Source: DATCRE01 sp035493595 (GTDB lineage Bacteria; Bacteroidota; Bacteroidia; Cytophagales; Cyclobacteriaceae). From it: a DNA stretch of 47,802 nucleotides. Shown piece after piece: positions 21,456 through 28,987 of this stretch; within the stretch, counting starts at the first letter, position 1; the number at the start of each line of letters is the position of its first letter. The stretch spans positions 1-47,802 of the forward strand of contig DATJHZ010000157.1 of the NCBI GenBank assembly GCA_035493595.1, in the 5' to 3' direction. Below the pieces are notes generated by a model. The model searched no databases and was not told the origin of the DNA. It saw only the letters and a program-made list of their open reading frames with translations. The position numbers and the translations under genes were made by a program.

Positions 21456-22247
21456 TTATTTAGGAAGAAAGCTATCATCATCTTCATCATCAGGAACGTC
21501 AATAGTAGTTTCTTCGTCGTCATCATCATCATCAAATGGATCAGAAGAAGAAACTGTGATTTCTTTGAGATGTTGTGGTGGAATTTCAGGTGGATTTTTC
21601 AAAACGCCTGGACAATTAGAGGTCGCATACGATTCTTTGATGAATGTCCATACTGAAGGCTGATCATTTAGATCTACAGGAACACTTATCTGTGTCTTTT
21701 TGCCTGTTGCCTTTTCTGTTCTTGTCTTTTTCATGACAGCCTGAGTTTTAACTTCTTCGGCATACTCTTTTTTGAACGATGATGGATCAAGAGGTGTCAA
21801 AATGTAACGGATTTCGAAGCCATCTTTATTGTTTCGTTTGATTACGAAATCTCGTGATGTTAATGTTCCATAATTGGAAAATGCTTCGCCGACCTGCTCG
21901 AGTGGGCTCATATTATTCGGCTTGAACACGAAGAGCTTTACTTTACTGTCTCTGTAGTCCCAGATAACGAACGCATAATTCGTTTTCGTATTACGAGCGT
22001 TCTCTTCTGATTCTTCAAGACCGCAGAACGGACAATCTTCATGGCCATATAGTTTCAAGCAGGGTACAGTGTAGCCCTTAGAACGATCGCTGTTCACAAA
22101 ACGGCCATGAACAACCATCTTAAGAACGTTTTGACCATCAGAAAGAAAACGGATATTTGCTTTCTCACCTTTTTTCAGGCCAAACACGATACTTTTGCTT
22201 GATGATGCGGCCTGAATGTCGCCCATCATCTCATCCATGAAACTCAT
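21456..22247 (-). CDS. single-stranded DNA-binding protein, T4 gp32-like
   Basis: A 263-residue SSB. The OB-type core contains a zinc site C63-x4-H68-x2-C71-x2-C74 (LYGHEDCPFC), similar to the zinc finger in the gp32 core. The long C-terminal tail is strongly acidic (DDDDDDEE, then DEDDDSF), the usual protein-recruiting tip. AAGGAGAAAGATAAA precedes the ATG. It would coat single-stranded DNA and recruit the polymerase, primase and RecA encoded around it. Its order primase-SSB-MazG forms one unit starting at 23571. Confidence 0.88.
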   Translation of the reverse strand: MSFMDEMMGDIQAASSSKSIVFGLKKGEKANIRFLSDGQNVLKMVVHGRFVNSDRSKGYTVPCLKLYGHEDCPFCGLEESEENARNTKTNYAFVIWDYRDSKVKLFVFKPNNMSPLEQVGEAFSNYGTLTSRDFVIKRNNKDGFEIRYILTPLDPSSFKKEYAEEVKTQAVMKKTRTEKATGKKTQISVPVDLNDQPSVWTFIKESYATSNCPGVLKNPPEIPPQHLKEITVSSSDPFDDDDDDEETTIDVPDDEDDDSFLPK

Positions 22248-22265
22248 TTTATCTTTCTCCTTGCT

Positions 22266-23243
22266 TTATGCAACTACCAAATCTACAACGCTATGAATAT
22301 TGTACAACGATATCAAAAAATCATTTTTTCTTTTCATTTCGCCAATATCTTTCTTTCCTCGCATTGGAAAACGATACATTGGCAAATCTTCAAATTTTTC
22401 TTGTAACCTTCTACCACCATCTCTTCCTGCAGTATCCTCATCCAAACCATCTATGATTGATGTCGCAAATTGGCGTATAAATGCTATTTGCTGATCAGAG
22501 ATGTACCAACCGAATAAGCAACACACATTTTCAAATCCATGCTGCCATGCCATCATCATGTCTGTATACCCTTCCACCACAAGCACTGATCCTTTTGTGA
22601 TATTCCCTCCCACACACGCATCCTTGTCAAAACCTGGGTTAAATTTATATTTCGGCTTTACCTTTTTATCTGTGGCCCTCGCAGTGTAGCCTTTTAACTC
22701 AGACTGCTGATATATCGGTATCACTGTTGAGTAAATGCTTGACTGATTAATTTTTACATCAAAATGGCGAAGAACTTCAGGTGTATACCCACGTTTTAAA
22801 AAGGAGTGATCAAGCTTCTCCCAACAAGGATTACCTAGTGTATCGAGGAACATAGAACAAAAGAGGATTGCTTCTTTTTCATTTAACTTTATTTTCGGTT
22901 TCTCAATTATCTTTTTACTTTTCTTGTTTGCATTCTTTTTCAATTGTGCGATTATGAGAATCGCTTGCCATTCATCGATCTCATTATCATTGAAATATTT
23001 TTCACAATGAACAACAAAATCAATGATCGTACCTCTTGCTCTACAAGCCCAACATCTATAGACTTCGCGATTCATCGATAAAGACGGGTCATGATCGTCA
23101 TGGAATAAGCAAATGATTTTGTTTTCTTCAGAAAATGTTTGGTCTTCTTCTATAAGGCCATAATGCTGTAATACCTCATACATTTTGCGCTCCAAGCCTA
23201 TCAAGAGTTTTTGGAGAGCTTTATCCGAGCTCTCCAGCAACAT
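22266..23243 (-). CDS. dnaG: DnaG-type primase
   Basis: A 325-residue primase. The zinc ribbon is C45-x2-H48 ... C64-x2-C67 (CLFHDDHDPS, YRCWAC), and the TOPRIM core has VLVVEGYTDMMMA followed by IIDGLDEDTAG. The C-terminal helicase-binding domain of bacterial DnaG (about 580 residues) is absent. It makes RNA primers for lagging-strand synthesis. The chosen ATG has a weak RBS; an internal ATG at MYEVLQ (residue 21) with TTGGAGCGCAAA upstream is a good alternative. Note that a second replication protein with possible primase activity, the D5/P4-type helicase, lies just upstream. Confidence 0.9.
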   Translation of the reverse strand: MLLESSDKALQKLLIGLERKMYEVLQHYGLIEEDQTFSEENKIICLFHDDHDPSLSMNREVYRCWACRARGTIIDFVVHCEKYFNDNEIDEWQAILIIAQLKKNANKKSKKIIEKPKIKLNEKEAILFCSMFLDTLGNPCWEKLDHSFLKRGYTPEVLRHFDVKINQSSIYSTVIPIYQQSELKGYTARATDKKVKPKYKFNPGFDKDACVGGNITKGSVLVVEGYTDMMMAWQHGFENVCCLFGWYISDQQIAFIRQFATSIIDGLDEDTAGRDGGRRLQEKFEDLPMYRFPMRGKKDIGEMKRKNDFLISLYNIHSVVDLVVA

Positions 23244-23259
23244 TTTCTCATTTTTCTTT

Positions 23260-23571
23260 TTATCTTGAGTATTTTCTTTGAAAATTTGGTCGTCTCTGCT
23301 GCTGCTGGAATGAGCTACGCGGCGGATACTTTTTTATGACTGGTTTCTTCTCTACGATGACATCTTCAGGTTGATCTTGCTCTTCTTGGCTGTCATCAAA
23401 CTCGTCATTATCAGAAACCTCGATAGAAGATGCGATTTTATCAACTTCATCAAGGAGTTCTGATAAACGAGCAAGTTGACTCATATCGAGCTTCCCCAAC
23501 GCAGTGTCATGATGTCCATGCTTTCTTAATGCAGCTGTTGCAGTTGGCGTAACGTCTTTTAGACTACGCAT
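23260..23571 (-). CDS. hypothetical protein, acidic linker and basic Gln-rich tail
   Basis: About 103 residues. I start at ATG 23571 because AAGGAGGT lies 6 bases upstream; an upstream in-frame start at 23592 would include that RBS. The N-terminal half is helical, residues 55-75 are acidic, and the C-terminus is Arg/Gln/Pro-rich (RSSFQQQQRRPNFQRKYSR), which looks disordered and nucleic-acid binding. It is first in the primase-SSB unit, so a replication accessory role is likely by context only. Confidence 0.65.
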   Translation of the reverse strand: MRSLKDVTPTATAALRKHGHHDTALGKLDMSQLARLSELLDEVDKIASSIEVSDNDEFDDSQEEQDQPEDVIVEKKPVIKKYPPRSSFQQQQRRPNFQRKYSR

Positions 23572-23623
23572 TTTTTTTACCTCCTTATGCAATTTACCTT
23601 ACACTTTGTGTACTCACATTTTT

Positions 23624-23652
23624 ATTATATCACAAAAAATAAAAAAAGTACA
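23624..23652 (-). promoter_or_regulatory. promoter, TGTACT-17-TATAAT
   Basis: TGTACT (23652-23647), 17 bases, TATAAT (23629-23624), in the wider GTATGTACT motif. It drives the 23571 gene, primase, SSB and MazG-like genes. Cassette E4 lies about 100 bases upstream. Confidence 0.78.
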
Positions 23653-23656
23653 TACT

Positions 23657-23809
23657 TTAATGAAATAATTTCCAATATTTGCTAATTATTGTCAACTTTG
23701 TTGTTTCAAGAAAAAACATAACTTTAAAAGATTCTAGGATGTTTCTGCTGTCATCTAAATCATTATTCGGAGCTTTTTTCATATATAGATGTATATTTTT
23801 ATTACTCAT
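23657..23809 (-). CDS. possible 50-residue peptide starting in cassette E4
   Basis: ATG at 23809 with GGGGA upstream opens a 50-codon frame (MSNKNIHLYMKKAP...) ending TAA at 23657, just before the -35 of the next promoter. Codon use is AT-rich and the conserved start is shared with cassette E3. It may be a leader peptide, but DNA-level conservation of the cassette explains it equally well. Confidence 0.25.
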   Translation of the reverse strand: MSNKNIHLYMKKAPNNDLDDSRNILESFKVMFFLETTKLTIISKYWKLFH

Positions 23810-23846
23810 AGTGAAAAGTCCCCAAAGGCAATCTGGATGACAGCAG
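23745..23846 (-). repeat. stem-loop cassette E4 with AATATACATC box
   Basis: CTGCTGTCATC (23745-23755) and GATGACAGCAG (23836-23846) are perfect 11-bp inverted arms. Inside, the minus strand has CCTTTGGGGACTTT and AATAAAAATATACATC (23803-23788). Compared with E3, the loop contents are conserved while the outer arms differ. It begins 12 bases after the helicase stop. Confidence 0.62.
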
Positions 23847-23857
23847 AAAAAGTACAC

Positions 23858-25426
23858 TTATCCCTGATTATTTATGATTCCTAATTTAGCATCTAATGCG
23901 ATTTCTTGCATTAATGACATACCACCTTCGTTCTGATTTCTCAACCGTAAACCTTTGTGTCCTCTTTTTGTACTTCCTCCTGCCTTTAATATATGGCGCG
24001 AATATCCCTTTTGTTCTACTGAATCTCCTAAATTATATGGACCAAACGGTTTTGTATTCGAACTAAACGACCAGGCTTTATGAATCTTCATAAGCTGTTC
24101 ATTAGTGACGAATCCGTTTGGGTCATCGATAAAACACTCATCGAGCATCAGTTTTATCTGATCGTAACTCTCTCTGTGCTTTTCTTTTTCATCGGAAAAC
24201 TGTTGTGGCGGTACTAATCTACGATCAGAGTTGTACCACATATGTGCACCATCAATGAATGCAGTAAGTGCAGCTTCGAGATTGTCACTCTTATTTAGAA
24301 GGTTCTGTTTCACTTTTGGGTCAAATGTTTTCGATCGATCGTGAGGGAAATTGATGATTACGAGTCGTTCCCAAAAAGCGTTGTCGTTTGATCTTCCTCT
24401 GACCATGTGATTCGAAAGAATAAAGATTTTCGATCGTACAATAAAAGAGAACTGATCTTTGAATTTCTTCGATGTCGTGATTCTGTCGCCATCGCCTGTG
24501 AATTTCTTCATCTGTTCACTATTAAGAGCAGATCCTTCTTCTGGCTCTGAACAAAATGCTGCTCTTGTTGTCGACAAAGAAAAAAGGTCGAAATTTGAAG
24601 TGTTATTCGACCTTTTTGCTGATAAAACATTGTAATCAATCTCTATTGTTGATGATCCAGTAACCTTCATAAAGAGATCCTTAAATGTTCCCTTACCTGA
24701 ATTCGTTGGGCCATAGAGATTGCAGAATTTTTTTGCATCAGTACAATCAGTAAGTGCATATCCTGCATACATTAGCAGGTAATCTATTCCATCTTTGCCA
24801 CCACCAACACTAGAAGTTAAGAAGGCATCAAAATCTTTCGATTTTTTACCAGGAATATATTCTGTTGGTAGAATGTATGTAAACATGAATCGCTTATCAT
24901 GCTTATACGTCTTCTTTGTTCTAATGTCTACAACAACGTTTTTACAAGGAACTAAGTACTTACCTATTTCTTCGCCTTTATCATTGATGTACTCATTAAA
25001 TCTTATCTCATTTCCGCTTTCGTCATTTCCTAGCCACAACATGTCTTTCAACATGTTTTCGCAATCAGCGATTGCTCTGTGCGTTATTTTTATCGCTTTT
25101 TCTAACTTATCTAATCCTAAACGCCTTGCCAATTTTCTTCGCATCTCCATGACTTCAGAAATGACGATTCTAACATGAACTTGATCATCTTCCCACATCT
25201 TCCCATTCCACAATCTCCATCCCGATGATCTACTATACACTGCTCGTCCTTTTAACATAAAAGAGCAGCATAACGCTGTCCCTTTGCTGTCTCCAGGATG
25301 TTTTATCATCTCTCTTTCTGCTTCCGTTAAATCGCCGCTTTCCTCTATTTGTTCTTCTTGTGTTTCTTTTTTAGCAGTAGTGCTAATTAAGGATAACGAA
25401 TCCTTAGACAGCATACTCTTTTTCAA
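23858..25426 (-). CDS. D5/P4-type SF3 helicase (primase-helicase family)
   Basis: A 522-residue replication protein. Walker A is GPTNSGKGT (about 239-247) after a D5_N-type region with YAGYALTDCTDAKKF. Walker B and C motifs follow (around AAFCSEPEE and KIFILSNH). The C-terminal part resembles the DNA-binding wing seen in P4 alpha and D5-like proteins. The N-terminal 100 residues lack a zinc ribbon, so primase activity may come from the separate DnaG. The start is TTG at 25426 (GGGGG upstream) or ATG at 25414. It follows the HTH gene and the iteron block, the usual place for an origin-acting helicase. Confidence 0.85.
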   Translation of the reverse strand: MKKSMLSKDSLSLISTTAKKETQEEQIEESGDLTEAEREMIKHPGDSKGTALCCSFMLKGRAVYSRSSGWRLWNGKMWEDDQVHVRIVISEVMEMRRKLARRLGLDKLEKAIKITHRAIADCENMLKDMLWLGNDESGNEIRFNEYINDKGEEIGKYLVPCKNVVVDIRTKKTYKHDKRFMFTYILPTEYIPGKKSKDFDAFLTSSVGGGKDGIDYLLMYAGYALTDCTDAKKFCNLYGPTNSGKGTFKDLFMKVTGSSTIEIDYNVLSAKRSNNTSNFDLFSLSTTRAAFCSEPEEGSALNSEQMKKFTGDGDRITTSKKFKDQFSFIVRSKIFILSNHMVRGRSNDNAFWERLVIINFPHDRSKTFDPKVKQNLLNKSDNLEAALTAFIDGAHMWYNSDRRLVPPQQFSDEKEKHRESYDQIKLMLDECFIDDPNGFVTNEQLMKIHKAWSFSSNTKPFGPYNLGDSVEQKGYSRHILKAGGSTKRGHKGLRLRNQNEGGMSLMQEIALDAKLGIINNQG

Positions 25427-25452
25427 TTCGACTTTTCCCCCGAATTTTCCAT

Positions 25453-25734
25453 TTATCTTTTCTCTTTTTCTTCTTGATTCTGTGCAAATTGCTGGTTTAT
25501 CAATGGTCTGCCAAACTCAATAATTTGCATCCTTACTTCTTCTGCATACGTTTTTGAATAGAATGATCTGTTTCCGTCTTTTAGTGAAACCCTAATCCTC
25601 CCTTGCTTTTTCCACAAAATAATCGTTGGCGGAGTTACTCCCAATAAATTTGAAAATTCATTTAGATTCATATATTTTCTTGAATCGAGCTCTTCCTTTG
25701 TTGGCTTTACAGCTGCCAGCATTCTTTTTTTCAT
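25453..25734 (-). CDS. helix-turn-helix DNA-binding protein
   Basis: A 93-residue protein with a MerR/HTH_17-type motif: MNLNEFSNLLGVTPPTIILWKK at about residues 22-43, followed by a basic wing (GRIRVSLKDGNRSFYSK). The C-terminus is Gln/Glu/Lys-rich. AGGAGAAAAAT precedes the ATG, and promoter 25780-25808 is just upstream. It is adjacent to about eleven copies of GTAAGTGTAACC, so it is the obvious candidate to bind them and either load the helicase or repress its own promoter. That link is inference. Confidence 0.8.
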   Translation of the reverse strand: MKKRMLAAVKPTKEELDSRKYMNLNEFSNLLGVTPPTIILWKKQGRIRVSLKDGNRSFYSKTYAEEVRMQIIEFGRPLINQQFAQNQEEKEKR

Positions 25735-25779
25735 ATTTTTCTCCTATTTTATATACAATTCATAATAAATTATATACAT

Positions 25780-25808
25780 ATTATACAACAAAAAAATTTA
25801 AAAGTAAA
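25780..25808 (-). promoter_or_regulatory. promoter, TTTACT-17-TATAAT
   Basis: TTTACT (25808-25803), 17 bases, TATAAT (25785-25780), 46 bases before the HTH gene. The first iteron lies 45 bases upstream of the -35, so iteron binding could regulate it. Confidence 0.68.
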
Positions 25809-25852
25809 TAGTAAGTTAAAAAAATTATATTCTTTGATTCACTTTGAAAAAA

Positions 25853-26359
25853 GGTTACACTTACTATGTCGGGTTACACTTTGGATACACTTACTTTTTG
25901 TAAGTGTAACCTAGAATCGAGTATTACTGCTATAAGAACGAAGTGCAATTTTAGTATTTATCGCAATTTTTAGTACTCAAAAAAAGTGAGGTTACACTTA
26001 CTGCTCGTAGAGTATATATATATATATTCACTATAGCAAGGATTACAGCATAGTAAGTGTAACCTATATATAAATATTACTATTACTATAATGATTCTTA
26101 TTAGTATAAATATAATATATAATAAAATAATGGCGCAGTTTGGTTTTTAGTTTCAAAAGTAAGTGTAAACCCAAGTGTAACCCAAGTGTAACCGTCATAG
26201 TAAGTGTAACCCCAAGTGAGATTAGAACAAATATTTTACTATCATGATACACTAATACATTGGTTGCCTAACTACAAATATCAGAATGAATAACAAGATA
26301 AATAGAAAGAAAACAAGAAGAAAAACTAACGTTTTTTTTACAAGTGAGGTTACACTTAC
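25853..26359. repeat. iteron array, candidate replication origin
   Basis: GTAAGTGTAACC or its complement GGTTACACTTAC occurs, exact or nearly so, at 25853, 25872 (partial), 25883, 25900, 25990, 26053, 26159 (one extra A), 26172, 26183, 26200 and 26348. The copies at 25883 and 25900 face each other as a hairpin with a TTTTT loop; those at 26159-26193 are in tandem with a period of about 11 bases. AT-rich stretches, including a TA run at 26014-26027, lie between. No convincing gene occupies 25735-26516. The array next to an HTH protein and an SF3 helicase fits an iteron-type origin. Confidence 0.75.
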
Positions 26360-26503
26360 TAAAAACTTGTGAATCGATATTTTATTCATTAGTATAATCT
26401 TTCTATTATTTAGGATAAGTGCAAATCTTAGAAACGATGAAAAAAGGCTAGTACCATAGTTTGAGGCTTTAGTACTTTTGGTCACTTTTATGATACTAGC
26501 CAC
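26252..26503 (-). CDS. doubtful small membrane protein
   Basis: An 83-codon frame with a GTG start and no RBS, ending in a strongly hydrophobic helix (VFLLVFFLFILLFILIFVV). It lies 13 bases after the holin-like gene and runs through one iteron copy. It could be a second lysis protein, but the lack of RBS and the AT-rich setting argue against it. Confidence 0.25.
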   Translation of the reverse strand: MASIIKVTKSTKASNYGTSLFSSFLRFALILNNRKIILMNKISIHKFLVSVTSLVKKTLVFLLVFFLFILLFILIFVVRQPMY

Positions 26504-26516
26504 TATCTAGACGATG

Positions 26517-26849
26517 TTAATGAGTTTCGTTAGAATTTGAATTTGGTTGAACAGGATTCACAGGACGTTTTAGGCCGAAGAGAGCAAAATTTGTCAAAAG
26601 GTATTTTTGAAGAGCCGCAAAGGCTTCTGATTGCAGAGCAATAGAAGTCGAGGCGATCAACATGGCATCTCCATATACGTTTCCAGTCAATTTTCCTTGT
26701 AAAAAGAGACCAAGAGCAGTTGCTAAAATGACAGTAGCACCAGCAATGCTAGTGTTTACTGTTGCGCTGAAATTGAGATGCTGCAAAGAATAACTGACGA
26801 CCATGGCGATTAGTGGCAAGAGTAACTTGACGAGAGCTCCAGTATCCAT
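26517..26849 (-). CDS. holin-like small membrane protein
   Basis: About 110 residues. Two hydrophobic helices (ALVKLLLPLIAMVVSYSL and SIAGATVILATALGLFL) are followed by a soluble helical part and a Pro/Asn-rich tail. I start at ATG 26849, since AAAGGAG is placed 9 bases before it; an ATG at 26870 puts that RBS inside the gene. Size, two membrane segments and position after the lysin candidate fit a holin. No family signature was recognised, so other membrane roles remain possible. Confidence 0.6.
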   Translation of the reverse strand: MDTGALVKLLLPLIAMVVSYSLQHLNFSATVNTSIAGATVILATALGLFLQGKLTGNVYGDAMLIASTSIALQSEAFAALQKYLLTNFALFGLKRPVNPVQPNSNSNETH

Positions 26850-26927
26850 AAATGATTTCTCCTTTGGCATGATATCTTTGTAGAAAATTTAATGACAAAT
26901 TTTTATTTGCGAATCTTATTTCGTTAC

Positions 26928-28130
26928 TCATAGACTAGATGCAATTTGATCTAAAGACGTTTTTAATGTGGTAGCATTGTTTGCAATCAAATCTGCTTCA
27001 GTTGCTGCAGACTTGATTGTCGAAACGATGGTTGACACATTAGAAAATGCTGCTAATTGTTTTTCTAATGTTACAATTTGATTTTGTAAACTTGTAATCT
27101 GACTTTGTAAATCACTCCTTTCTTTATAAAGTGCAATGTATTCCTGCCCTATCCACATCTCATAGACGTTTGTTTTTGGCGTCCATCCCAGTACCGTTTT
27201 ACGAAAAGGCTGAACTGTTCCTGATCCTAGAGAAGGATTTCCCAGTTCAACAGGATTGAGTCCCACTGCACTTGAAAGTGGATAATTATTAGGATCCCAA
27301 TTGTTATTAAGAATCCATTGACAAAACCCATCAGTAACTGTAAGATTATTTGGAGCAGTGAGTTTTTTATTTACAGAATCGTACGTCCAACCTTTTGGAA
27401 TAACCAATTGTGCCTCCTCATACGCTGTTACAATTTGTCTCACAAGCGGTGAATATATAGAAGAAATCGCCGATTGATATTCCCACATTGCAAGAACAGT
27501 GCTACTTGCCGATGTAACGATGTTAGAAATGTTATTCGCACCAAAATCTGTTCCAAGATTGATCACAGGGTACGAGACGACATGATATTTAGGAAATTGA
27601 TTAATGTATAGACTATAAAGCGAATCAGAATATGTTTGTGCTAACCAGAAATTTGTACAAGGTGCTAATGCAGGAATTACTTTTTGCCAGTTTTGATAAT
27701 CAGGATCAGCCCATGTAACGACACCGAACAAACCTGAGATTGGTTTTAGTGATGATGTTATCTGATTTGCCCATGCGATCTGACCATTGAACTCTACTTC
27801 AAGATCAGCGATCACGATGTGATACTTCATCATAAGCGTAATCAGAATGTTTATTTCTGATGTCAGACTGCCAAATTTGTTGCCATAATTGTACATATAC
27901 GGTACTGCATTTATACCTTGATCTTTTATTGCTGATATCACAGCAGAATAACTTCCAATACCGCTATACCAGATGTTCACTCCGTCTGCAACTTTGACAA
28001 GAAGAGAAGTGACACCAAGATTTTTTGCATTGATCGCAGCCTGCTTAAATTGTGCTATCGACCAATTTTCAGTTTCTACACCTAAAAACAGCGGTAAATT
28101 TCCAAGGTATGACAACTCTTCTTGTGCCAT
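26928..28130 (-). CDS. TIM-barrel glycoside-hydrolase-like protein (lysin or fibre candidate)
   Basis: A 400-residue protein. Residues 1-240 show the alternating strand-helix order of a TIM barrel: FLGVETENWS, TSLLVKVADG, VPYMYNYGN, IVIADLEVEF and GVVTWADPD, with acidic residues at strand ends as in lysozyme-type glycoside hydrolases. Residues about 240-325 could form a linker or wall-binding part. The C-terminal 70 residues are a coiled coil (LQSQITSLQNQIVTLEKQL). It lies between a cysteine peptidase and a holin-like gene, which favours lysis, but the coiled coil would also suit a trimeric fibre. GGAGTAAAAC precedes the ATG. Confidence 0.6.
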   Translation of the reverse strand: MAQEELSYLGNLPLFLGVETENWSIAQFKQAAINAKNLGVTSLLVKVADGVNIWYSGIGSYSAVISAIKDQGINAVPYMYNYGNKFGSLTSEINILITLMMKYHIVIADLEVEFNGQIAWANQITSSLKPISGLFGVVTWADPDYQNWQKVIPALAPCTNFWLAQTYSDSLYSLYINQFPKYHVVSYPVINLGTDFGANNISNIVTSASSTVLAMWEYQSAISSIYSPLVRQIVTAYEEAQLVIPKGWTYDSVNKKLTAPNNLTVTDGFCQWILNNNWDPNNYPLSSAVGLNPVELGNPSLGSGTVQPFRKTVLGWTPKTNVYEMWIGQEYIALYKERSDLQSQITSLQNQIVTLEKQLAAFSNVSTIVSTIKSAATEADLIANNATTLKTSLDQIASSL

Positions 28131-28143
28131 GTTTTACTCCATG

Positions 28144-28920
28144 TTACTGAACTTTTCGAATTGTCCAGAAATCGCTTGCCAAATCAGAGCTCAGGATATA
28201 TGCATATGGCAACGTAAAGTAACCCTGAATTCCCCATGATGTTCCCCAAGAATTTCTGCAGATGAATCTCTGAGAAGCATCATCATATCCAACTGCAACA
28301 ACGCAGTGACCGCCAAGAATCGACTCATCAGTACCTGGCATAGGAGCATTGCCAGTTTGAGCTACTTCTTCGCTCTCAAAGCTCTCATAGACAGTAAAAC
28401 CAAACACGACAGGGTATCCAGATGCCAAGCATGATTTCAACTGAGCAGCACTCTGCGTTACTTTTGCATAACTGATTGCTTTATGATTAACAGCATCAGT
28501 ATAACATTTTGCAGAAGGTTTCATTGTAAATTTGTTAATATCATATGGCCATTCAACTTCATCACATGCACCTTGACGCGCGACAGATTTAATTCCATCA
28601 CGTACCTCGGCTCCAGAATCGTAATCAACACTTCCTTCCATATCCCTTTCATTGTAGTAGATGAATAATCGAGAAGGGACAAATGGTTTTTCTCCCTGAA
28701 GCATCTGATCAAATTCGAGTGCACCAGCAATGCCATTTGCTGTGCAAGAACCAAGTGCGCCCTGATCATAAACAGGCGGACATTTTGATCGCAAGTCGAC
28801 ACTTTTAGGCAAATTTTTTGTGATATGTAAAGGTGCAGAATATAAGAGGTCTCTGTGATCTGGCTTACTAGGACGCCATCCATATTTATACTTTGCCATA
28901 GTTTTTGAAAATCCCTTCAT
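28144..28920 (-). CDS. papain-like (C1A) cysteine peptidase
   Basis: A 258-residue peptidase. The catalytic set is complete: Gln53 (YDQG), Cys59 (GSCTAN), His205 (GGHCVVAVGY) and Asn223 (CRNSWGTSWG), the order and spacing of the papain family. The N-terminal 45 residues (GWRPSKPDHRD) match the short leader of bacterial and viral C1A enzymes; there is no classical signal peptide. Papain-type peptidases are uncommon in phages. Location between tail genes and lysis genes suggests a virion-associated or lysis role, cutting host surface protein or peptide cross-links. That role is inference. Confidence 0.92.
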   Translation of the reverse strand: MKGFSKTMAKYKYGWRPSKPDHRDLLYSAPLHITKNLPKSVDLRSKCPPVYDQGALGSCTANGIAGALEFDQMLQGEKPFVPSRLFIYYNERDMEGSVDYDSGAEVRDGIKSVARQGACDEVEWPYDINKFTMKPSAKCYTDAVNHKAISYAKVTQSAAQLKSCLASGYPVVFGFTVYESFESEEVAQTGNAPMPGTDESILGGHCVVAVGYDDASQRFICRNSWGTSWGIQGYFTLPYAYILSSDLASDFWTIRKVQ

Positions 28921-28975
28921 AATTGATACTATTCATAATCGTGAATATATAAAAGAAGTATGTGTATACCTGAGC

Positions 28976-28987
28976 ATCACCTCCTTT
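28976..28987 (-). promoter_or_regulatory. perfect Shine-Dalgarno without a matching start
   Basis: AAAGGAGGTGAT on the minus strand overlaps the stop of the large tail gene. The next ATG is 2 bases away (14-codon frame), and the peptidase ATG is about 55 bases away. It may help reinitiation or ribosome holding on the operon mRNA. Confidence 0.5.

Noticed and set aside
26064..26252. Open frame of 62 codons on the minus strand
   Set aside because: It is made of iteron sequence and AT-rich DNA, has no RBS, and its composition comes from the repeats.
25853..26359. Possible CRISPR array in the repeated GTAAGTGTAACC block
   Set aside because: Repeats are only 12 bases, in both orientations, with irregular spacing and no cas genes; iterons explain them better.
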